A DNA stretch of 64,000 nt from Forficula auricularia (lineage: Eukaryota; Arthropoda; Insecta; Dermaptera; Forficulidae), in assembly GCA_024734495.1 (NCBI GenBank), contig JALMQS010000153.1, positions 9,449,294 through 9,513,293 of the forward strand. Reading direction: 5' to 3'. The notes beneath the pieces were generated by a model. The model ran no database searches and had not been told where the DNA came from. It was given only the letters and a program-made list of their open reading frames with translations. Positions within the stretch are counted from its first letter, which is position 1. Each line of letters begins with the position of its first letter. Shown in pieces: positions 12,601-24,600 of the stretch. The translations under genes were made by a program, and so were the position numbers.

Positions 12601-15600
12601 CGGCTGGGTCCTATCTTTTTCAACTCTTGGTTCAGTATCAAAACGAATCAGGTCCCGATTGCACCAAAATAGGGCAGTGACCTGATAAAAGTTTTAACTT
12701 TCGCGTTCATCTAACGTTAACATATAAATAATAGCTTCGCGGCGCACCTGTGAAAAGGCCGCGGCTCCCCCGGGTTTCGCGGCGCACAGTTTGGGAGCTT
12801 CAGTCTCTGTGATAGACGTATTATTTATTCCAAGTTAAAAAATTGCCAAAGATACGAGTAGTAGATTTGTTAAAACAAATTAATGAGTATTATGTAACCT
12901 TTGATAAGGGGAATAAAATCGTTAAGAAACTCAAATCTTGTTTTTTGATTTCAAGTCAAAAGTTTTAAATTAAACTAGAGGATTGTTAAGGAGGGAGGAG
13001 TAATGAATCCAAAAGCTTGGCGATTATATATTTTAAAGGATAATAGGAAAAGTAAACAATAGTCAAGATTTGACCTGTAAGGATATAAGGAGGTTCGACA
13101 GGACGTGCTCCAATCCAGGATTAATTTTTATAAAAAACTTTTTTAGTTAGAAAAATCACAGAAGTGTCTTCTGATTCTGAGTTCTTAAGGTTAAATGTTA
13201 TCACATGTCAGAAGGGTTGTGTTCACCAATGGTCGACGCGTCGACAGTGCTTTTTGTTACTTTGGATCAATCTCAGAAGGAGTCTGACATGTAATGAAAA
13301 TTATTTCCTAGAAGACACCCTTGAGAATTTTCTAATTAAATCTAATTATATTACTATCAGCAAAATAGCTTTTTACAATCATTTTTACTTTTCAAGATAT
13401 TTTGAAAATGATCAAATATATGTATATTTTCTCTCTCTTGACACCGTTTTACTTTTGCTAAATCTTAAAAGATACATCTATGTAGCTGGTGTTGCCAATA
13501 TTTGTTAATCTTTCTTTTAAGTTGACTTAAAAGTTAAAAGACTTGTCAGAAAGATGTCTTTCAGACTAGTGTCATGTTTTAGGGTGTCAAAGACGGCTTT
13601 GGCATTTGTGTCAGCTGGATTGTTTATTGATCATAAAATTTATATTAAACCAATTCTACCCTCAAAATAAAAATGTACTCAAAACAAAAATAAACAAATG
13701 AACTAGTTTAGTGGAAAGTATTTATATATAAATTGGTTTTTTATCAAAAATACTTTTTTCAGATTAGACCATCCATGGTAAAATTATAAAAATCATTAAG
13801 TTTTATACTATTTTATTACGTTTTGGTCCTTACTTTCAAATTATTATATTCAAGTAATAATATAATAATATATGTACGTAGTAAAAGTGCACCAAGTCAT
13901 CAAACTATAGAGCCATAGCCGCCTGCTTTTCTCAATCCTTTTCCTCCCGAGTCTTGAACAGTCACTTTAGGGGTAAAACTCAAAAGCTGACAGAGGGCGT
14001 ATTTAGGCACGGTATTTATGAGCTACAAACCGGAGGCCTATCAATCGAAGCCTCCCTTTCACAGTAAAAAATAAATAAAAATAATTTAAATTAAAAATCT
14101 AAGAAAAAATTTCTACATTTTATTTAATTAGAAAGAATTTAATTTATAGGACAGATTCTATGATTTTAATAGAAATATTATTAAATTGCGATATCAGATG
14201 GGATTCATCCCCCAGGTCTCGAGGGTGTGAGCTAACTGCCCGGAAAGCATGTTAGTTCTCAGGTTCGACTCCTGGGGGATGAATCCCCTCTGATATCGCA
14301 ATTTAATAATATTTCTATTAAAATCATAGAATCTGTCCTATAAATTAAATTCTTTCTCGTTTATAATTGATTTGTTAATCTGAACCCGAGCTCATTTTTG
14401 AAAAACATTCCAACTCTTTTCAAAAATAAGATGCTCAAATCTTTACTTTTATTTTATTTAATGTTTGTTATGTGTAGAAAATCTTTTATTTCTCATAACT
14501 TAACAAATAGAACCGTTGATTATATTAGTAAGAATGGAAATCTTGTATTCATGAAATAATTGTGTAATAATAATAAAATTGAGATTTAACATGTATATAC
14601 GGATTGTAAAATTTCCCCTATATTATGCTTGCGCATATTGGTGATTATACTATAGTCAGATTTCTTAGTAGAAATACGAATCATGAAAATACTAGAAAAT
14701 TTTAATTAATTTTATATTTTCTTACTATGGATTATCCAACCTGAAAAACATCGAAATCATCAATCTGATCACCAAAGATTCAAGTATAAAATTCTTTTTT
14801 GATAATACTTATTGTAATTTATATTTATATTATATTTTTTTTTTTTAATTTTGGAATACTACAATCTTAACGAATAATAAAATAATACATTTTATTGTAG
14901 GAATTTAATGAATTCAGATCTAAATGCGGAATGCTTTGGAGTTACGATTGGGTTAGCATCCCTTTGGTTTATACACAGGTAAGAAAAACAAAATCATTTA
15001 AACAAAACTAATATTAATTTTTAATATTTTTATTTTCAGGTCGTAACTCTTGCCACATATTGTTTCTTTCTCGCTGCGTTAGTTGGTCGCCAATATGTTG
15101 AAACTTCAAAGAAACCTTATCAAATGGAAGTAGATGTTTACATACCAGTGTTTACGATTCTCCAATTTTTTTTCTTTATGGGTTTACTTAAAGTAAATAA
15201 TATGATTTTTCAATAATCATTAATAGACTTATGGCCGTATTCACCAACTAGAGTTTAGTTGTTTGTTAACAAATTGAAGGTATAACAGCCATAAAAAAAT
15301 GCTATCCACCATGATTTCACAATGAATATAATTTTCATTCAGTTCAATTTGCCAGGAATAATTTAAAATTTCTAAAGAAATCACGAGAGATTGTCGTCTA
15401 CAAAATCCAAGAGATAATAGTTAAATGAAATTTTTAGGCATTTTCTATAAATGGGTACACCTCACAGAGCTGCCTTTGCTTGCACTCAGGTTCAATTTTC
15501 TAGGAGGTGAAACAACCCTTCTGACATGTAAAAAAACTATTCATAACCTCATTAGTAGAGAGCAAATTTTCGATATTTTTACAGATTTTACAATAAATTT

Positions 15601-18600
15601 AACAAAGGATTAGTAAATCATATTTTTTCTATAATATAAGCATAATATTAATAAAAAATATGTGTAAGCCTCATCGACATAAGCTCACGGGGAAAATGAA
15701 ACTTCTTTAGCCGTAGATGTAAAAATTTTTATGTAGACTTTTAATTATCTTTTGGAGGTGTTAGATATATATTGATGTTAAGTTATTTTTAAATATATTA
15801 TTATTATATTTCATTTTTAATTTTTTTTTTTTTAGTTTTTTTTTATTTAGGATTTTTAAGACTTAAGTATTTTAATTTTTAGCATAGGTATGTCTCTTTA
15901 TTTTATTTGATAAAGATAAACATAAGGATGTATATTAGGAAAATTTTCTGATAGTAGATAATCATAAGATTTATTTAATTTCTATCTTACGAATAACTTT
16001 CACTCAGTGCAGTCATTCCTTCCTTATGGATGCAAATGTGCGCGTTCCCTTCTCCTTCACTTCTGGTTGCCTAACCTACAGGCAAAAAGTATAGATTAAA
16101 TGAAAACATCAGCTTTTATTTGGAGGTGCTCATTACTCCCTATATAATTATATATACAACACAAAGGAGATTAAAATCAGAAATGGGGATCAATCAGTAA
16201 CAATTAAAAATATAATTTACATTTTTTTATTTTATTTCAATTAAAAATTTTTGAAGATAGTTTAATAATCGTCGATTTACATCATAGAGAGTAAGCTAGA
16301 TGATTTCATGGGAACGCCACTACATGAATATATTAACTTGTAATTGGTAAATATCGGTTTTAATTATATAAGCTTTATTTTGTTTGTCTTTACCATATGT
16401 AAATACGCTTAAACGTATGTTAAAAACATTAACTAGCCAAATTCAGTCAGTAAATAGTTTTGTTAAGGGAGATGGTGTAGGATCTTGGTGAAACATATTA
16501 AATAAAGTATAGAAAATTTTTAAAAAATGTTTTTTTTGGAACTTTAAAATTTTTTTTAAATATAAAATACTAGGTAGGTTTCACATAAATAACATAACAT
16601 AAAAAACATTTTTCAAAAATTTTTTTACCTCAATAAATATAGAGGTTGATAATTTGTCAGAGGAATCGTCGGTAAATAGCATTTTCACTATTTGACCGTA
16701 TGTTTAAGGCGTTGTCAAGTCACTAAATGATGGTGGTGAATATGACCATTAGTCATTGTTATTCAATATATTTACTAATATTTATACAAAGGTAGCAGAA
16801 CAACTAATTAATCCTTTTGGAGATGATGATGAAGATTTCGAATTGAACTGGCTTATAGATCGACATACAAAGGTATATACAAAAAAATAACATTAATTAA
16901 ATAGAATTAATATATTTTGACTTAGAACTTAGAACTAAGAAAAATTTCACTTTTTGAATTCTTATATCTTCGAAATTAATAATCGTACGCCCGATTTCAC
17001 CAAACAAATTTAAACTCAGGTAGCACTTCATTAAACTCAACTTTTTAGGTAAATTGTATTTAACCAATGATACTTAAGGGAAAATCATCGCTTAATCTTA
17101 CTTAAATTTATACAAGACTAACCCCTCTCGCTTACTTCAATACTTCAATTTCAATAATGCTAAGCAATGCTTTCCCTCTAAAATCTATTGGTGAAATACA
17201 ATTGGCCTTAAATGTTGATTTGAGATTAATTTAAGTGCTCTAGATATATATTTCTATATATTGTAGTTTTTAAATAAAGAGATTTTAGTATTTTTCAATA
17301 CAGTAATAAGAAAATTTTATTAACTTTATTTTTTAATTTACCTATAACAAATAATTAATTATTTCTAGGTCTCTTATCTGGGAGTGGATACCCTTATGAT
17401 GCGTTACCCACCATTGGTAAAAGATAAATATTTCGATCAAGACAACCTTGTTTTACCATATACTGAAGCATCTGTTCCTTATAAAAAGAAAACATATCGA
17501 GGATCAGTTCATAATATGAGGTGAAATATTTTGAAACATCTAGTTGCCAGTGAATGCGTATGGAATTCTAAAAAATTAAAAAATAATATTAAATATACCA
17601 CATGCTTAAAAATATCACGAAGTTTCGATGTAAAAAATCTACGTTTATATTGGAATATTTTTGTTTTAACTTTTTTTTTTTTTTTTTTAATTAACAATTC
17701 TTCCTTCAAGCTTTATTTCGAAAAACTGTCTAACATATCTTTTATTTAATTTTTATCCAGTGTAATTCTTTTTGCTTTAGTTCAGTGGTCTCCAAAGTGG
17801 TGTACTAGAGTACCCGTACTTCTGGGTAGTACACGCAAAGTCAATTCACGATGATAACTTTAAGGAAATTTATTAACTAGGGCCAGTGGTTTTCAGGGTT
17901 TTTGTATTTGCCCCATGCCTCCCTTTTCCATTTCGATTTCAACCTCTTTTCTTCTAAAAACCTGCTAAAATAGCCATAAAAAGCAACATAATAAGTACTT
18001 TCCGGGTATTCACATTTCTGCTAGTAGACTCAAATGCTCAAAAGTAGCATCCCAACTAACTGTAAATAATCTTGAAAACAGTTCAAAGTATAAGATTCCT
18101 AATGAAACCCTTAAAATCAGACTCTTTTCTCTACTTAGCGAAGACATAATTGCAAAACATACACAGCGTTATCTGTGACTCGTTACTGTGGCACAAAATG
18201 TTTGTCCCATGCCAAGGTCTTACAACGTATTTATGAATTAAGTGTTAACATCGCAATACTCTTATGCCCGATTTTACAAACCAAACTAAGGTAGCACTTA
18301 AATTAACCGAAAGCTAACTTTTAATGTAAATTGTATTTCACCGATGATACTTATTGTAAAGTCATCGCTTAGCCTTCTTCTTCTTCTTCTTCTTCAAGTG
18401 CCATACTCGATTACGAGCGTCGGCGATTACTATGGAGAGAATCCTTGTAATTTTCCTAGGGAAATTTTTTACAGGGGTGGTTTCCCATTGCCTTCCCCTG
18501 AAGGAATCCGATTATAGCCGGTCAAATATATGGATCGGGTCGGGCTTGAACCCGCACTAGCTTGATTAGAAGGGATGCACTTTAACCACTCTGCCAACCT

Positions 18601-21600
18601 GGCTAAGCCTTCATTAAATCTAATTTAATTAATTTAAGATTAATTATTTGATTAAATACAATTTAATAATTTAGCTTAAAAGTTGGTTTGAGGTTAATTT
18701 AAATAATATTTTAGTTTAAGTATGGTTGGTGAAATAGGGTTCGAAACATATGTACCATGTACGGAGAAAATGCTATAGGATAATGATTTTTTCGTTTCAA
18801 AAAGGTCTATTTTGATTCATTTGATTCTCCGCATGCGAAAGATCATCAGACTTTAATGAGAATGTTTGAGTGCTTTAATTCATAATGTTCCAAGACAGTC
18901 TGCCGAGGGAAATGTGTTGTGCCACAATAATCGTGGCATATTTATTACAGCAAAAAACGCTACCAATTAATGCATCAACTTAATACATTAAATTTGATAA
19001 ATGAGAGGAATGATTATCGAAAGGGACGTTTCGGCTGAGTTATTTGCTATTTTTATTTTAGAGATATACAATCAAATTGGAGACCACTATAACATATTAT
19101 TAAAGATTATATAGAAAGTAACATTTACTATTCTTTATTTATTCATCTAAAGCTTATAATAGGAAATAAGGACAAGTTTTTATGTGTGACTTTTTTATTT
19201 ATCAGCCAACGTTTCTTCGACTTTGCCGACTTCTTCAGGGCTTCTACAATTATAAGAACATTATTAATATTAAGTTGGAGAGTATATTATCATTTCAGAA
19301 CAAACATGTATCAATATTTTACCCACCAAATAGTCACATCACACATTCATCTAAATTTTCTTTTTATAACATACTCTTGCAACTTGATATTAATAATTTT
19401 CTTATAATTCTAGAAGCCCTGAAGAAGTCGGCAAAGTCGACAAAACGTTGGCTGATAAATAAAAAAGTCACACATAAAAACTTATCCTTATTTCCTATTT
19501 TAAACTTTTTAATTAATATACATTATGGACGGAAATGATAATAATAATTTATTCATTGAGTTTATTATATTGATTCAAGTGTTCCTGAAGAGAAGCATGG
19601 CATGTTTCTACCTGAAATCGCAGAAGAAGATGAAGAGAGGGAATCAAGGTCGGAGTCTACCGTCAATTTACAAGAAGGTATCAGTTGGTAAGATTAGGCT
19701 AGGCCTTTCGCACCGTAAAATTCATTTGCATTGAAGAAATAGCTAGCTATATTTTGACGATATAATTAATTTTATGAATCCTCGAATTAATAAAATAAAA
19801 TATTAAATGAAAAAAAAAAATTGAGTAACAAGCCTTTTAAGTGCCGGCCCGAGGCAAGTTTTAGAATGGAGCGAGACCCAATTATGTCGCCCCCTTACTT
19901 GCCCCTAATATATAAAATATTTTTTTACTTTATTTTTCTTTACCACTGAGGCTCCCCTGGGACTTGGCGTCTATAGCGGCCGCTCCGTTCGCCCTATAGT
20001 AGGGCTGGCCCTGTCTTTAACCCTTTAACTGCGGGTATTTTTGTAGAACCAATCACTCCAAACGCAAAAAAAACGCCTTTGTTTGATATAAAAATTTGCT
20101 TGTGTTTATATACCACATCCGCGTCTGACTATAATTTTATTATCTGGTTTATAAACCACACTCGCAGTTAATAAAGGGTTAATTAATATAAAAAAATTGC
20201 TTTTTATTAATAATTTTACTTTACCATACAGGGTATGGTCAAGTATTGTAATCGTGCATGAAAAAAGTGGGGTTTTTTTCCTTCTTTTTTTCGAAATATC
20301 TCAAAAACGGCTAAAACTATTTTGATTTAAAAAATTGAGCTAAACCATGGCATTTTCCTCTACAAAAAAGCTCTAATAAGTGAACATCGAAAAAATTATA
20401 TTTTTCCAGATAATAATTGTCAAAATGTCTGTTAGTTAGTTAGTTAGTCTGTGCGTTACCAAAATTGTGGACGAGCTAGCTCAAAAACTAGTGTAAATAT
20501 CGAAACCAAATTTCACACGTAGTTTTGGTCCATTGAGATTAAGAGCTGATTAGATTTTGGTGCATATCGACACAAAATTAAGGGGGTCGAGGGGGGTTAA
20601 AAATTAAAAATCTAGGTCGTTTGAGCAAACTCAACCAAATTTTGTATACATAATCAGTGGACCCCCAGAAGTCTAAAAATGCAAAAACTAATTCCCCAAA
20701 ATGGAGGGGGGGGGGGTCAAAAAATGAAAATCTTGGCCATTTACCAAACTCAACCAAATTTTGCATACATAATCAGTGTGGCCCTAGGAGTCTAAAAATG
20801 CAAAAACTAACCCCCTCCCCTACATTTATAAATAATTTTATTAAATATTAATGTAAGTTAGGGGCCAGGTTGTATGGTAAAGTCAAGTGGATGACCACAT
20901 CAGAACACGTCAGCCTATTTAGTCACAAAATAGTATGATTCATGAAAATGTAATGTGTTATTCTTTTTAAATATTTATCTTTTAAAATATCAATCATCAG
21001 AGCAAACATTTATTAATTTAATTCTAATACCATGCATTTATTTAGATTTTTTCCTTCTTATATTGAACATTGTTAGTCTGATTAAATAAGTCTAAAAACG
21101 GACTTACCTGATTAGACTAGTAAATTATGCATTTAGTAAATAGTAAACCTACTAAGAAGGTTTTTGTGAATCAATTAAACAAGTTCAAATCAAATTTTTT
21201 ACCATAAATTAATACCTACTAGTGGGGGGGTCGATAGGCTAGTCGGTAGCGTGACAGCGAGCTTAACCAGGAGACCCGGGTTCGAATCCGACTCGAGGCA
21301 GCCAGCCAAAATCTGACCCCCGGGGGATAGAGACAAATTTTAAAAATATATCCAGTATCGTAATTAGGCTTATGGCTAGAAGGGCCGAAAAGCCAAAAAA
21401 AAAAAAAAAAAAAAAAAAATACCTACTAGTGGTGGCTCGTCACTTAAAAATCTGGAGGGGGTACAATAAATAAAAAATAACTTAAACAGCTTTCTATAAA
21501 TATATAATAGTTGAATTGAAACATAATAATATTAATTTAACATTATATTTTAATTAAATCAAAAATTATTAAAAATTGATATATTAGAAATTCCATTACA

Positions 21601-24600
21601 AAATAATAGGTAAACGCTATAATCCTAATTATAAACTCGAGAATAATCATTTTATAACTTATTTATCATCAAGATTTAAATTATATTATCATATTTTAAG
21701 TTGATTTATATACTGCACTTCTAATATTATTAAAAAATTAACAGAATGGAATATTAATTATCCATCATCTTGATGTTAACAAGAATATTTCACATCTTTC
21801 AAGGATAATTAAGATTGATATTCTTATATTCTTACTCATAGATAAATATTATAATTTGTGAAATAGATCATTTAAATTTTCGAATGACTTATGAAACGAA
21901 AGATGATCAAAATAAAGTAAATATTTAAATAAGCTGACGTGTTCTGATGCGGCCATCCATTTGACTTTACCATACAACCTGGGCCCTCACTTATATTTAA
22001 TATTTAATAAAATTATTTATAATCATGTAGGGGAGGGGGGTTAGTTTTTGCATTTTTAGAGTCCTGAGGGCCCACTGATTATGTATACAAAAATTGGTTG
22101 AGTTTGGTACAAGAGCCTATACCCCTTCCCCTTTTTTAGCGGTTAGTTTTTGCATTTTTAGACTTCTGGGGTCCCACTGATTATGTATACAAAATTTGGT
22201 TGAGTTTGTTCAAATGGACTAGATTTTTATTTTTTAACCCCCTCCATCCCCCTTAATTTTGGGTCGATATGCACTAAAATCTAATCAGCTCTTAATCTCA
22301 ATGGACCAAAACTACGTGTGAAATTTGGTTACGATATTCACACTAGTTTTTGAGCTAGCTCGTCCACAAAAATTTCGTAACGCACAGACTAACAGGCAGA
22401 ATAACAACCAGACAGATATACTAACTAACAGACATTTCGACAAAACAATTATTATCTCAAAAAATATAATTTTTTCGATGTTCACTTCTTAGAGCTTTTT
22501 TGTAGAGCGAAATGCCATGGTTTCGCTCAATTTTTTTAATCAAAATAGTTTCAACCGTTTTTGAGATATTTCGAAAAAAAGAAGGAAAAAAACCACTTTT
22601 TTCATGCACGATTACAATACTTGACCACACCCTGTATGGTAAAGTAAACATATATATTTTTCACAAAGAGAAACAAAGAGGTTGTCCTCTGCTTGATGCA
22701 AATAAACATACACACATATATATCGAGATGATATATCTGTATATATATATTATTTATTTGTTTGAGACTATAGTTTCGAAGACTTGGTCTTCACCATCAG
22801 TCTTTCTTCAATTATAAATGTTTTTCATGGAGTCAATATCATATGGATATTGAAAACTTGGTGTTCCTTCGTCACTGCTGGTCGGCTAGGAACCAATAAA
22901 GAGTGAAGATGAAGACTGATGGTGAAGACCAAGTCTTCGGAACTATAGTCTCAAACAAATAAATAATATATATACAGATATATCATCTCGATATATATGT
23001 GTGTATGTTTATTTGCATCAAGCAGAGGACAACCTCTTTGTTTCTCTTTGTGAATCAACAACTCTGCTACTCTGGCAAAACAAAAACTTTTCAATTATAT
23101 ATATTTTTGGTCTACAGCATGGGTCTCCAAACTTTCTAGAGATAGGGCTACATGTGAACATTGAAAACTATGGGCGGGCCGGTTTTAACATATTAATAAT
23201 ACCCTATTATATGGCGTTAGTATTTAATTTAGTGAATATTTGTAAATTAATTCTGTATTAGCAGCGGGCCGGATGGAAAAGATTCAAGGGCCGGATTTGG
23301 CCCGCGGGCCGTAGTTTGGGGACCCCTGACCTACAGAATAGATAATCTTTGAGGTCACTAGGATAAATTAATTCCCAAATATTTACGATAAATTTAATTT
23401 AATTCAAAATCAATTCTATTATCAATATAAAATAATTAATGTTTTATAATTAGATGATTGTTAATATTCAAAATGTTGTTTTATTTAGTTCACGGCCAAA
23501 GGGCAGCAAATTCAAATCCCAGCTGGATTTCACGGCTCCCTTCGGCTCGGTCACTACTCTCCATTCTCCTGAAGAGGGTAATCAGGATAATAAGTCAATT
23601 TTTTCAGACTCTCATCGAGATTTGCCGGAGTTAAGGCTAGTATTTATAAAATATTATATAAATTTGAGTATTAATTTGATGGACTAGCATTTTTATTAAT
23701 TTATACTTTATGTTCTAGGTATAAAACTCTTTTAACGAGATCAGAAAGCTCCGCAAGTCGAAAAGCTCAATATCCATCATGGGCTAGCACTTCTACTCTG
23801 GATACGAATTTTAACATTTCCCAGTTATCGATTCCATCGCCATCCCTTATGCCCAAAAGTTCATTTAAACCATTTTCGGAAGAAATTAGTCCCCGGCACA
23901 AAGGGAGTAAATTAACTGGCAAACGAATGAAAGGCGTTTGGCCTGTGCATCTTCGTAAAGCAAAACCCGTAGTTTGGCGTCCAATGGGCCGACCATTGCC
24001 TCAAAGAACTTATTCTAACGTCAGCACCGACACCAAACCAAGAAGTAGTAAAGATCCTATACATTTAACAAAAGTAAAACCGTTAAGATTAACTCAGAGT
24101 GCTCCCAGTTTATTTAAAAGTCGTGTTAAAAAACTATCAAGCGATTCATTTTTTAACCGATTTAGAAAATTTAAAAAAAAGCAAACTTCTATAACGAAAT
24201 ATGATAAAATAAGAAGTGATTCAATATCTTTACGACGTTCTATTAGTTTACCTAATATGTTTTTAAAATCATATTCTGTCGATAAAATTATTATTCAAGA
24301 TATACCTCAAACAAAACCAGAAGAAAAAGATGATTCTGAATCTAAACATTTCGATATAACAGACCAAGTGATTCAAGAGAAGAAAATTATTATTCAAGAT
24401 ATATCTCAAACAAAACCAGAAGAAAAAGATGAATCTAAAGATTTCGAAATAACAGACATAGCGACAGAGAACAACTCATTAAGTCAACAACTCGATTCCA
24501 ATGCCAAGGTTACAAATGATAAAGTGAATGAAATCCTCGTTAAAGAAAAAGATAAACACCCAACAGATTCTAGTTTATCTTCTTTCAATAAAAATATTGA

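Larger units (their letters stand above)
17783..19089. mobile_element. hAT-like element candidate with nested insertions
   Basis: Left CAGTGGTCTCCAA and right TTGGAGACCACTA are inverted and of hAT type. Inside are fragments such as GTAGCATCCCAACTAACTG, but no transposase frame could be reconstructed, and no 8-bp duplication is evident. A MITE with a SINE in it (18270-18745) sits within, so nesting is three deep. Confidence 0.4.
19149..19510. repeat. Hammerhead-family A inverted element, copy A3
   Basis: Arms AAAGCTTATAATAGGAAATA... and ...TATTTCCTATTTTAAACTTT with GGACAAGTTTTTATGTGTGA are inverted. Two hammerheads diverge from the middle: 19204-19244 minus (intact core) and 19412-19454 plus (one core change). 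Frames through it are mirror images and not coding. Confidence 0.8.
22655..23065. repeat. Hammerhead-family D inverted element
   Basis: Arms of ~180 bp mirror each other: AAACAAAGAGGTTGTCCTCT on the left against AGAGGACAACCTCTTTGTTT on the right, then TATATCGAGATGATATATCT. Hammerhead-like motifs diverge at 22763-22806 (-) and 22909-22954 (+). A related arm end occurs at 41405-41580. Confidence 0.75.

Noticed and set aside
14208..14275. Possible genuine tRNA gene (perfect GGTTCGACTCC).
   Set aside because: No 7-bp acceptor stem or normal D-arm/anticodon arm, and the sequence is repeated in three repetitive contexts, so it is a SINE-type element.
19182..19538. 118-codon open frame.
   Set aside because: It runs through a family A inverted hammerhead repeat; the frame is a by-product of the repeat.
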